Of a stretch of 10,107 nucleotides of DNA, positions 1-4,682 are shown in pieces. Each line of letters starts with the position of its first letter. Position 1 is the stretch's first letter. Source of the DNA: CAZYAK01 sp964645935. GTDB lineage: Bacteria; Patescibacteriota; Gracilibacteria; Peribacterales; Peribacteraceae. A program made the translations under genes and the position numbers. The notes beneath the pieces were generated by a model that was not told the origin of the DNA, made no database searches, and saw only the letters and a program-made list of their open reading frames with translations. Location of the stretch: positions 1 through 10,107 of the forward strand of contig CAZYAK010000058.1 of NCBI GenBank assembly GCA_964645935.1, in the 5' to 3' direction.

Positions 1-135
1 AGATCGCGCATGCTGTTCGAGGAGGGCCTGCGGGCCCGACGAGTTCTTGCGCGGGTGCTATTCTTTCCGCCGTTTCTTTGGCGCTCAAAGAAACGGCGAA
101 CCCTGGCGGAGCCGAGGAGGTTTCTGGTCCTCTAA
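1..135 (+). CDS. possible C-terminal tail of an upstream gene (partial)
   Basis: Frame 1 is open from the window edge to a TAA at 133-135, giving 44 codons. The first 18 or so codons have G/C-rich third positions like the genuine genes here and read as a basic, helix-prone stretch (RSRMLFEEGLRARRVLARV). From about position 61 the frame enters the hairpin repeat, where third-position bias is lost and the peptide becomes FFPPFLWRSKKRRTLAEP. If real, it is the end of a gene starting left of the window whose last 20-odd codons come from the repeat. No family is recognisable. The frame could be open by chance, so confidence is low. Confidence 0.25.
   Translation, partial: RSRMLFEEGLRARRVLARVLFFPPFLWRSKKRRTLAEPRRFLVL
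68..98. repeat. perfect 13-bp inverted repeat, copy of a dispersed hairpin repeat
   Basis: Arms 68-80 (CGCCGTTTCTTTG) and 86-98 (CAAAGAAACGGCG) are exact reverse complements around a 5-nt loop (GCGCT). No T-run follows on either strand, so it is not a standard intrinsic terminator. The right arm and what follows (85-116) match the minus strand of 9932-9963 at about 25 of 32 positions. The hairpin is therefore a member of the repeat family at the right end of the window, with a much shorter loop. Confidence 0.75.
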
Positions 136-215
136 CGACTAACCCTTGCCGCGAACTCACGGGTAAAGAACAGGCGAAAATCGAACGCTTCTGCCAAGAA
201 CCCCCCGCTATCAGG

Positions 216-221
216 TATACT
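216..221 (+). promoter_or_regulatory. -10 box of tRNA-Val
   Basis: TATACT matches the -10 consensus at 5 of 6 positions. It ends 8 nt before the tRNA 5' end, so transcription would begin about 2 nt upstream of the mature tRNA. No convincing -35 element is seen at 17 bp. Confidence 0.45.
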
Positions 222-229
222 TCCCTCAT

Positions 230-306
230 GGGCGCCTAGCTCAGTTGGTTAGAGCGACTCGCTTACACCGAGTAGGTCAGGGGTTCGAATCCCTTGGCGC
301 CCACCA
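230..306 (+). tRNA. tRNA-Val (anticodon UAC)
   Basis: A full cloverleaf can be folded by eye. The acceptor stem is GGGCGCC (230-236) with GGCGCCC (296-302). The D stem is GCTC (239-242) with GAGC (252-255). The anticodon stem is ACTCG (257-261) with CGAGT (269-273), around loop CTTACAC, which places anticodon TAC at 264-266. The T arm is AGGGG-TTCGAAT-CCCTT (279-295). The discriminator base is A303 and CCA is encoded at 304-306. UAC reads valine codons, chiefly GUA and other GUN by wobble. The gene ends 4 nt before the stop codon of the convergent gene at 311. Confidence 0.97.
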
Positions 307-310
307 TCGT

Positions 311-571
311 TCACGACACGGCCAAACGCACCAACGCCACCACCGCGATCACCGTCCACACGGCATTCAATGCGGCAGGTTGGTACGCCCGTTTCCAGAG
401 CGAGACGGCCACGATGCCGATGGCCCCCGACGCATTGAGGAGTTGGTAAGGGAGGCTCTGGGCGGTGACGATGCCGAAGCTCACGAGCGCGTACGCAAGG
501 ACGATGGCGACGGCGCCGTACCAGCCGAAGGCCTCCAGGGCGAGCGCGCGGGCGGAGGGACGCGGCTCCAT
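311..571 (-). CDS. small membrane protein, CBU_0592-like
   Basis: 86 aa. After a short N-terminus come two hydrophobic helices, about residues 16-35 (WYGAVAIVLAYALVSFG) and 45-60, then a third at 69-84 (NAVWTVIAVVALVRLA). The arrangement of an AY pair, YQLLN-GAIGI, a K/R-AYQP motif and LNAVW resembles the CBU_0592-like integral membrane domain as I recall it. Function in that family is unknown. The ATG at 571 is preferred because it lies 1 nt after the TGA of the gene at 573-1133 (TGAGATG), which suggests translational coupling. An in-frame ATG at 643 would overlap that gene by more than 20 codons. The stop lies 4 nt from the 3' end of the opposing tRNA, with no terminator hairpin between them. 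Confidence 0.7.
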   Translation of the reverse strand: MEPRPSARALALEAFGWYGAVAIVLAYALVSFGIVTAQSLPYQLLNASGAIGIVAVSLWKRAYQPAALNAVWTVIAVVALVRLAVS

Positions 572-572
572 C

Positions 573-1133
573 TCAGTGCGTCGCGTGGCGAGTGGCGAAT
601 TGTCGGATGAGACTGGTTTCCACAAAGGCCGTGAGCGTGGCATCCGAGGTGGAGACGCTTAGGAGGACGGCTTTCTTGATGTCTTGTTGAAGGCACCAGA
701 AGCGGACATCCGGTCCGTCGGTCGTGGCAGACGGTTCGCGCCAGGTGTAGCCCCTGTAGTCGCTGCGGCCGAGGACAACGGTGCGTACCTGCCCCTGCGA
801 CTGGTTGAGCCGCGCGGTGCCCCATGCCTTCTGGGCGCGGACTCGGACCGCGGTGTACCCACAATCCTCCTTGGGAACGGTGGTGGCGGAGACGGTCTGG
901 CCGGCCTGAGTGAAGACAACGGAATCGTCGCCCTGCGCTAGCGTCCACTTGCCGGGAACATACACGCTCTTACCGCGGTAGACACCCCACGTGAGCACCG
1001 AGAGATCCTGCTTCTTCACGGAGGAGGCAGAGGAGGAGGTGCGTACCACGTACGCGAGTGCGGGGGAGGGGATGAGCGGGAGGATGACAAGGGCCGCGGT
1101 GGCGGCGGACAGGACGAGGGAGCGGAGATGCAT
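573..1133 (-). CDS. secreted protein of unknown function
   Basis: 186 aa with a clear Sec signal peptide: MHLR, a hydrophobic core at residues 5-22, then SPALA before YVVRT, so cleavage is predicted after Ala27. There is no lipobox. The mature part is rich in Ser, Thr, Val and Trp and looks like a beta-rich extracellular domain. Its two cysteines (C91 and C147) could form a disulfide. No family is recognised. The start at 1133 is chosen because a TAGCGT -10 hexamer lies 7 nt upstream and because it gives a normal signal-peptide n-region. In-frame ATGs at 1151 and 1169 are alternatives. The gene follows the terminator-like hairpin at 1209-1233, so it appears to begin its own unit, with the gene at 311-571 coupled downstream. 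Confidence 0.75.
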   Translation of the reverse strand: MHLRSLVLSAATAALVILPLIPSPALAYVVRTSSSASSVKKQDLSVLTWGVYRGKSVYVPGKWTLAQGDDSVVFTQAGQTVSATTVPKEDCGYTAVRVRAQKAWGTARLNQSQGQVRTVVLGRSDYRGYTWREPSATTDGPDVRFWCLQQDIKKAVLLSVSTSDATLTAFVETSLIRQFATRHATH

Positions 1134-1140
1134 GCGGGTC

Positions 1141-1169
1141 ACGCTACGCATGCCCCGCCGTGCGCACAA
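1141..1169 (-). promoter_or_regulatory. promoter of the secreted-protein gene
   Basis: On the minus strand, TTGTGC (1169-1164) and TAGCGT (1146-1141) are separated by exactly 17 bp. The -10 hexamer ends 7 nt before the ATG at 1133, which predicts a leaderless or near-leaderless transcript. The -35 match is only the leading TTG. Support comes mainly from spacing and from the same hexamer upstream of purA. Confidence 0.45.
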
Positions 1170-1208
1170 GCGGACGGGCGGGTATTTGATGGGATCGTCA
1201 TATTCGCA

Positions 1209-1233
1209 AAGAGCGGGCCGTACGCCCGCTCTT
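1209..1233 (-). terminator. terminator-like hairpin after the pilin-like gene
   Basis: Perfect 10-bp stem AAGAGCGGGC (1209-1218) and GCCCGCTCTT (1224-1233) with a 5-nt loop. It lies 23 bp past the stop of the gene at 1257-1577. On the minus strand the stem ends in CTCTT and is followed by TGCGAATATG, a weak U-tract. It would end the run of genes from 3746 leftwards and isolate the secreted-protein gene. Confidence 0.6.
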
Positions 1234-1256
1234 GGATAACAATGCGAGCCGGAGCC

Positions 1257-1577
1257 TCAGCTACCAAGCGCCCCGAAGATCTCCTGCATGAGTTGGAGAA
1301 CCGTCGAGAAGTTGAGCTCAAACGGGATCTCGAGGAGCTTGCTGATCCAGGAGACGGCGAAGAAGGCGATGAAGGTAACCAGCAGGCCGATGATCGCAAA
1401 ACGAATCGTGTGGATGGCCTTCTTGATCTTGTCCTCGTTGCCCGCCGAGAGGATGAAGCTGATGCCGCCGATGATGATGAATGCCAAACAGAGCAGCGAC
1501 GCAGTAATGAGCGCCAACGCGATGAACGTAGCAACAATGTCAAGCACACTGCCGTTTTCAAGGAGCTCGCGGAGCAT
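1257..1577 (-). CDS. TrbC/VirB2-like (pilin-like) two-helix membrane protein
   Basis: 106 aa. A short N-terminus precedes a long hydrophobic segment (residues 13-44, with IIIGGISFI). A short charged cytoplasmic-type loop follows (AGNEDKIKKA, 45-54), then a second hydrophobic segment (58-80). The tail is amphipathic. This layout, with the N-E-D-K-I-K-K-A loop, matches the TrbC/VirB2 pilin-like proteins common in Patescibacteria. Those belong to the major pilin family of type IV secretion systems, but their role in Patescibacteria is not established and no other secretion gene is nearby. There is no Shine-Dalgarno sequence. A pyrimidine-rich stretch (minus strand of about 1581-1603) precedes the start. 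The gene is 36 nt downstream of khpA and probably co-transcribed with it. Confidence 0.65.
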   Translation of the reverse strand: MLRELLENGSVLDIVATFIALALITASLLCLAFIIIGGISFILSAGNEDKIKKAIHTIRFAIIGLLVTFIAFFAVSWISKLLEIPFELNFSTVLQLMQEIFGALGS

Positions 1578-1613
1578 ACGAAGAGGTGGGGAGGGAGGGA
1601 AACGCGAAAGGAC

Positions 1614-1904
1614 TTAGGCCGCGATCTTGCCAAGCGGCTCGAGGATTTTGAGGTTCACGCGCTGGGCAGTATTGCCGCCGATAACGCGCAGGAGCGTTCG
1701 CAGTGCCTTGACCGTCTGGCCGCTCTTGCCGATGAGTTTGCCCATGTCGCGCTCGCTGACACGGACCGTGAGCAAGATGCCCAAGTCATCAATGGACTGC
1801 TCGATCGAGAGCTCGTCGTGATCCTCGACCAGCGATTCGAGAACGTACGTGAGAAAAGCAAAACCAGGTGTAGGGGTCATCGTCGAGGAGGCATCGGGCG
1901 TCAT
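1614..1904 (-). CDS. khpA: KhpA-type KH-domain RNA-binding protein
   Basis: 96 aa with a single type II KH domain. The nucleic-acid-binding GxxG loop is G59-K-S-G62 within KLIGKSGQT, followed by a helix (VKALRTLLRVIGG) and the final strand RVNLKIL. KhpA (formerly YlqC) is a small RNA chaperone that in Gram-positives pairs with KhpB and affects cell-wall growth and small-RNA biology. The preceding segment VLESLVEDHDELSI is typical of the family. The gene starts 11 nt after the rpsP stop, matching the well-known rpsP-khpA neighbourhood. An in-frame ATG at 1880 is an alternative start. The N-terminal eight residues are low complexity. Confidence 0.88.
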   Translation of the reverse strand: MTPDASSTMTPTPGFAFLTYVLESLVEDHDELSIEQSIDDLGILLTVRVSERDMGKLIGKSGQTVKALRTLLRVIGGNTAQRVNLKILEPLGKIAA

Positions 1905-1915
1905 GCGGATGCAGC

Positions 1916-2284
1916 TTACGCCTGCGTGGCAGGCGTGTCACTGGGAGCCGCAACCGGAGCGGGCGCAGGCGACGGAGCGGCTGCCTCGGGCGGGGGATCC
2001 TTCTTGGACTTCCGCTTGGCGTAGACCTGAATGAACTTGTCCATATCCTTCATGCCGTTACGGCGCAGGAGACGAGCGACGGTGTCGCTGGGGATGGCAC
2101 CCTTCTTGATCCAGCCCTCGATTTTGGGAGCATCGTGCTCGAACACCACGGGGTCGCGGGCGGGCAGGTAGTGCCCGACGATCTCGAGAAACTTGCCCTT
2201 CACGGGACGAGCCTTCTCGGCCACCACGATACGGTACGTGGGGGTGTTCTCGCGGCCGGTGCGCTGCAATCGGATAACCAACAT
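1916..2284 (-). CDS. rpsP: 30S ribosomal protein S16
   Basis: 122 aa. The N-terminal 80 or so residues are a standard bS16: MLVIRLQRTGR, then YRIVVAE, KGKFLEIVGHYLP, the I-x-x-W-I-K-K-GA-x-P-S-D-T-V helix region and LLRRNG. S16 binds the 5' domain of 16S rRNA and aids 30S assembly. Family members are usually 75-90 aa. Here residues 91 onward form a basic patch (KRKSKK) and an Ala/Pro-rich tail of about 25 residues, probably disordered. The ATG at 2284 is set by homology, and the long upstream open frame is not coding. A TTGCAC-17-TAGACT promoter ends 7 nt before the ATG, so rpsP-khpA may have its own leaderless transcript as well as readthrough from upstream. Confidence 0.97.
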   Translation of the reverse strand: MLVIRLQRTGRENTPTYRIVVAEKARPVKGKFLEIVGHYLPARDPVVFEHDAPKIEGWIKKGAIPSDTVARLLRRNGMKDMDKFIQVYAKRKSKKDPPPEAAAPSPAPAPVAAPSDTPATQA

Positions 2285-2291
2285 CGCGGGG

Positions 2292-2320
2292 AGTCTAGTG
2301 ACACCCTCGTGGCTGTGCAA
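2292..2320 (-). promoter_or_regulatory. promoter of rpsP
   Basis: Minus strand: TTGCAC (2320-2315), 17-bp spacer, TAGACT (2297-2292), then 7 nt to the rpsP ATG at 2284. It lies in the 46-bp gap after the DciA-like gene. The geometry predicts transcription starting at or within 1 nt of the start codon. No Shine-Dalgarno sequence is present. Confidence 0.5.
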
Positions 2321-2330
2321 GGCGAATTCT

Positions 2331-2624
2331 TCAGCGGGAACGCACCATACGGATCTCCCGGACCGTGGCCCCCCGGCACTCCCGCGCGAGGAACTCCAGC
2401 AGGGGAGGCAGCAGGGGCTGGCATTCCTGCGCCGCGATGCCGTGCGCGCAGGAGATGGTGAGGGTGGCGTGACTGAGGCTATCGACCGCAATGAACTCGG
2501 CCAACGCCGGCAGCGCGCCGTGCAGCCACCGCTCGGCCACATGCGTGACCTGGGCCGCTTGTGCGTGCACGTGCAGCCCGCGCCGATGGAGCACTCCCGG
2601 AAGGATAGATTGCACGCGGTCCAT
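2331..2624 (-). CDS. DciA/DUF721-like protein
   Basis: 97 aa, no cysteine-rich or membrane segment. The layout resembles the DUF721/DciA fold. A leading helix (MDRVQSILPGVLHRRGL) precedes a helix ending in A-E-R-W-L. A strand pair around FIAVDSLSHATLTISCA and a long helix (AAQECQPLLPPLLEFLARE) follow, and the protein ends on a strand (GATVREIRMV). DciA proteins interact with and help load the replicative helicase DnaB. This short form is close to the minimal domain, and the assignment rests on pattern rather than a diagnostic motif. The ATG at 2624 is preferred to the in-frame ATG at 2687. A TACTCT hexamer sits exactly 6 nt upstream, and the extra 21 residues (Ser-rich, SSSSRDLDG) do not look conserved. 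The longer start would be 12 nt after the glycosyltransferase stop. Confidence 0.55.
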   Translation of the reverse strand: MDRVQSILPGVLHRRGLHVHAQAAQVTHVAERWLHGALPALAEFIAVDSLSHATLTISCAHGIAAQECQPLLPPLLEFLARECRGATVREIRMVRSR

Positions 2625-2630
2625 GGCCCA

Positions 2631-2636
2631 AGAGTA
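2631..2636 (-). promoter_or_regulatory. possible -10 box of the DciA-like gene
   Basis: The minus strand reads TACTCT, ending exactly 6 nt before the ATG at 2624. It matches the consensus only at T, A and the final T. It is included because the same geometry recurs at other unit starts here, and it bears on which of two start codons is used. Confidence 0.3.
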
Positions 2637-2670
2637 CTCTGCACCATCCAAATCCCGACTGGACGAACTT

Positions 2671-2685
2671 CCAAGGAATTCTCCC
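2671..2685 (-). repeat. 15-bp element GGGAGAATTCCTTGG, copy 1
   Basis: On the minus strand this 15-mer is identical to 4630-4644 on the plus strand. Weaker similarity continues for about 20 bp (TTCG-C-A, then GGA-TTT). Both copies lie just upstream of a gene start, the DciA-like gene here and purA at the other site, in unusually A/T-rich stretches. It may be a shared upstream regulatory element, but chance is not excluded. Confidence 0.4.
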
Positions 2686-2699
2686 ATTGAGTACGAGAA

Positions 2700-3746
2700 T
2701 CATGCGCGCTTCCTCATGGGGAGTGCGTCCGCAAGCACGCGGCTCGTCTCCTCGGCGACATCATCCCAGGAACGACGGGTGACAGCTGCTTTCCAAATCG
2801 GAGGATGGCGCATCGCTTCGGCGAGGGCAGTGGCGGTGGGTTCCGCCAGCACAGTGCCTGGCGGCGCGATCTCCGAAAAAGAGGCGCGGTCGCTGACGAT
2901 GGCGGGGCAACCGCAGGCGTGCGACTCCAGGAGCGGAAGCCCGAACCCTTCGTAGAGGGACGCGCTCACAAAGCAGCGGGCTTCGGCATAGAGAGAGGGG
3001 AGGTCGGTATCTGGAAGATTTGCGAGGAAGCGCGCCCCAGGAGGAGCTCTGAGACGCTCTGCCTCGCGTCCGCCCGTGACGAGAACCAGTTCCACCGACG
3101 GATCACCAAGGAGTGCGTAGGCGTCGAGCAGCGTCTGGACATTCTTGTGCTGCTTGGCGTTGCCAACATAGAGAAAGTACGGCTTGGTGATCCCATGCGC
3201 GACGAGCACCCGCGCGCGCTCCGCGGCCGGCGGCGGCGCGAACTCCGGCGATGCCGCCTCGTGTACCACGCGTACTTTGCCGTGTGTGAGCGGCCCGTAC
3301 GCAGCCGCAAGCTCCCCGGCAGAGAACGCGCTCACCGCGATCACGCCGCGCGCCCGGGCAAGCGCTGAGCGGAGCACAACACGGTAGGCGAGCCGCCTGA
3401 GGAGACCCGCGTGGTTGGGGAAGCGGTGGAGGATGAGGTCATGGATGGTGACGACCACGGGCACGGGGCAACGGAAGGGGACGTTGAAGTGCGGAACGAA
3501 GAGGAGGTCGATCTGGGCCTTGGCGAGGATGCCGGGCAGTACGGTCTGCTCCGCGACGGAGTAGTGGGGGATTGGAGTGGTGACGGTTTCGGCGCCCACG
3601 GGGATCCAGCGCTCGCTCGGTGATTGGACGAACAGCACGTACTCCGCGTCTCGGCGCTTCAGGAGAGCCGTGGCCAGCTCGCGCGTGTAGCGCCCCAGCC
3701 CCGAGGCAGTGGATGCAAACCGGCAGTCGATCCCGATCCTCGGCAT
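2700..3746 (-). CDS. GT4-family glycosyltransferase
   Basis: 348 aa, GT-B fold, no membrane segment. The N-terminal acceptor domain begins MPRIGIDCRF, then a Gly-rich loop (SGLGRY) and the VVTIHDL motif at about 98-104. The C-terminal donor domain has YVGNAKQHKN (193-202) and LVLVTGG. It also carries the EX7E signature E266-GFGLPLL-E274, followed by GCPAIVSD. The family transfers a sugar from a nucleotide-sugar donor with retention of configuration. The layout resembles mannosyl- or glucosyltransferases of polysaccharide or glycolipid assembly, but the substrate cannot be read from sequence. The ATG at 3746 is fixed by the conserved MPRIGIDCRF start; open sequence to 3785 is upstream. It diverges from prmC with only 20 bp between starts. 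It is probably first in the run with the DciA-like gene, rpsP and khpA. Confidence 0.9.
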   Translation of the reverse strand: MPRIGIDCRFASTASGLGRYTRELATALLKRRDAEYVLFVQSPSERWIPVGAETVTTPIPHYSVAEQTVLPGILAKAQIDLLFVPHFNVPFRCPVPVVVTIHDLILHRFPNHAGLLRRLAYRVVLRSALARARGVIAVSAFSAGELAAAYGPLTHGKVRVVHEAASPEFAPPPAAERARVLVAHGITKPYFLYVGNAKQHKNVQTLLDAYALLGDPSVELVLVTGGREAERLRAPPGARFLANLPDTDLPSLYAEARCFVSASLYEGFGLPLLESHACGCPAIVSDRASFSEIAPPGTVLAEPTATALAEAMRHPPIWKAAVTRRSWDDVAEETSRVLADALPMRKRA

Positions 3747-3754
3747 ACGTGTGG

Positions 3755-3761
3755 CATGATA
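3755..3761. promoter_or_regulatory. overlapping divergent -10 elements between glycosyltransferase and prmC
   Basis: The 20 bp between the two start codons carry CATGAT on the plus strand (3755-3760), ending 6 nt before the prmC ATG. They also carry TATCAT on the minus strand (3761-3756, 5 of 6 to consensus), ending 9 nt before the glycosyltransferase ATG. The two hexamers share five bases, so polymerase could occupy only one at a time. Confidence 0.4.
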
Positions 3762-3766
3762 CGCCC

Positions 3767-4552
3767 ATGCAGGTCCGGGGCGCACTCACAGGATCGGGGT
3801 TGGCGCGCGCTGACGCGGAGGTGCTCCTGGCACGTGCGCTTCGCCGCGACCGCGCGTGGCTGCTGGCACACGACGACTACGCGCTGACGCCGGACGAATG
3901 GACGCGCTACGGCGAGTGGGTGCAGCGCCGCCGCAAGGACGAGCCCGTCGCCTACATCACCGGCGCACAGGAGTTTTATGGCCGGCCATTCCTCGTGGAT
4001 CGCCGCGTGCTCGTGCCGCGCCCGTCCACCGAGGGCCTGGTGCAGGCGGCGCTTGCCTTCCTCCGAGATGGAAAGGACACGACGCAGGAAGTGGACGAGG
4101 GCATCATCATTACGGCACGACGCACGACGCTCCCCTTTCACGACGTCACGCTCCTCGCGGACGTGGGCACCGGCAGCGGCTGCGCGGCGATCACGCTGGC
4201 GTTGGAGCGCCCGGATCTGCGCGTCATTGCCACCGACGTTTCCGCCGAAGCATTGGAGGTCGCAGCGGAGAACGCAAAGCGCCTGGGCGTGTCCGACCGT
4301 GTGAACTTCCGGCAAGGAGACGGTGCTAAGCCGCTCTTGGACATCGCGGAGCCGTTCGTGCTCGTGACGAACCCGCCGTACATTCCGTCGGGCAGGACGC
4401 TCATGCGCGACGTGGTGGACCACGAGCCACACGTGGCGTTATTCGGGGGGCCGGATGGGACCGATCTGATACTCCGCCTGCGGCGCGATGCGGCCGCCCA
4501 TCCGTTCTGCCTCGGCGTCGTTATGGAATGCGGTACAGAGCAGGCGCCGTGA
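3767..4552 (+). CDS. prmC: peptide chain release factor N5-glutamine methyltransferase, C-terminus missing in frame
   Basis: 261 aa as read. PrmC methylates the Gln of the GGQ motif in RF1 and RF2 using S-adenosylmethionine. The N-terminal helical domain ends in EPVAYITGAQEFYGRPF (59-75), followed by VLVPRPSTE. SAM motif I is DVGTGSGC (132-139), the acidic motif II residue is D157, and the catalytic substrate-binding motif NPPY is at 202-205. A roughly 25-residue insertion (about 101-126) separates RPSTE from motif I. The frame stops just after MECGTEQ (254-259), about 30-40 residues short of family length, losing the usual final D-x-x-G-x-x-R segment. A plausible continuation lies in the +1 frame to 4673. 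The start at 3767 is supported by the divergent promoter; upstream codons overlap the opposing gene. Confidence 0.88.
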   Translation: MQVRGALTGSGLARADAEVLLARALRRDRAWLLAHDDYALTPDEWTRYGEWVQRRRKDEPVAYITGAQEFYGRPFLVDRRVLVPRPSTEGLVQAALAFLRDGKDTTQEVDEGIIITARRTTLPFHDVTLLADVGTGSGCAAITLALERPDLRVIATDVSAEALEVAAENAKRLGVSDRVNFRQGDGAKPLLDIAEPFVLVTNPPYIPSGRTLMRDVVDHEPHVALFGGPDGTDLILRLRRDAAAHPFCLGVVMECGTEQAP

Positions 4553-4673
4553 ATGCATAGAATTCCACCGGCTACGTGCCAAGAACATTCACGCGGGACA
4601 GCACATGAAACACTTACGCACTCCCTTAGGGGAGAATTCCTTGGCACTTCGCCAACCCGGAATTTTCCTGTAG
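4540..4673 (+). other. +1-frame continuation of prmC (putative frameshifted C-terminus)
   Basis: Near 4540-4550 the reading frame can pass from frame 2 to frame 3. It then stays open to TAG at 4671-4673, 9 nt before purA. The added peptide reads RRECIEFHRLRAKNIH, then AGQHMKHLRTPLGEN and about 13 more residues. Counting from the Gln of MECGTEQ, Ile15, His20 and Arg25 fall close to the hydrophobic, Asp and Arg positions of E. coli PrmC (V16, D21, R27). This is suggestive rather than decisive, and third-position G/C in this stretch (about 57%) is lower than in neighbouring genes. The DNA also contains the 15-bp element and the purA -10 box. Confidence 0.4.
4630..4644 (+). repeat. 15-bp element GGGAGAATTCCTTGG, copy 2
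   Basis: Identical to the minus strand of 2671-2685. It lies 39 bp upstream of the purA start and 27 bp before the proposed -10 box. A partly similar AGAATTCGCCTTG occurs on the minus strand upstream of rpsP (about 2317-2329). Confidence 0.4.
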
Positions 4674-4676
4674 CGT
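4671..4676 (+). promoter_or_regulatory. -10 box of purA
   Basis: TAGCGT ends exactly 6 nt before the purA ATG at 4683, so +1 would be the A of ATG. The same hexamer precedes the secreted-protein gene. No good -35 is visible at 17 bp (TTCGCC at 4648-4653). The region has no Shine-Dalgarno sequence. Confidence 0.4.
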
Positions 4677-4682
4677 TCTCGT

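Noticed and set aside
3..239. Open frame 3 running from the window edge into the tRNA
   Set aside because: Third positions are not G/C-rich as in real genes here, it runs through the hairpin repeat and the tRNA promoter, and its stop lies inside the tRNA.
1152..1169. Longer starts for the secreted protein (1151 or 1169)
   Set aside because: They add a Cys/Arg-rich extension before the signal peptide and would overlap the proposed promoter. The start at 1133 has a -10 box at the usual distance.
1581..1603. Pyrimidine-rich tract before the pilin-like gene as a ribosome binding site
   Set aside because: On the mRNA strand it reads CCCTCCCTCCCC, the complement of a Shine-Dalgarno sequence, so it cannot act as one.
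1128..2024. 298-codon plus-strand open frame, rich in Asp, Arg and Glu
   Set aside because: It lies antisense to the pilin-like gene, khpA and rpsP, which have clear family motifs. The charged composition is what the complement of such genes gives in GC-rich DNA.
2625..2687. Start of the DciA-like gene at 2687
   Set aside because: The extra residues are Ser-rich and the 15-bp shared element lies within them. The ATG at 2624 has the recurrent upstream hexamer. Not fully excluded.
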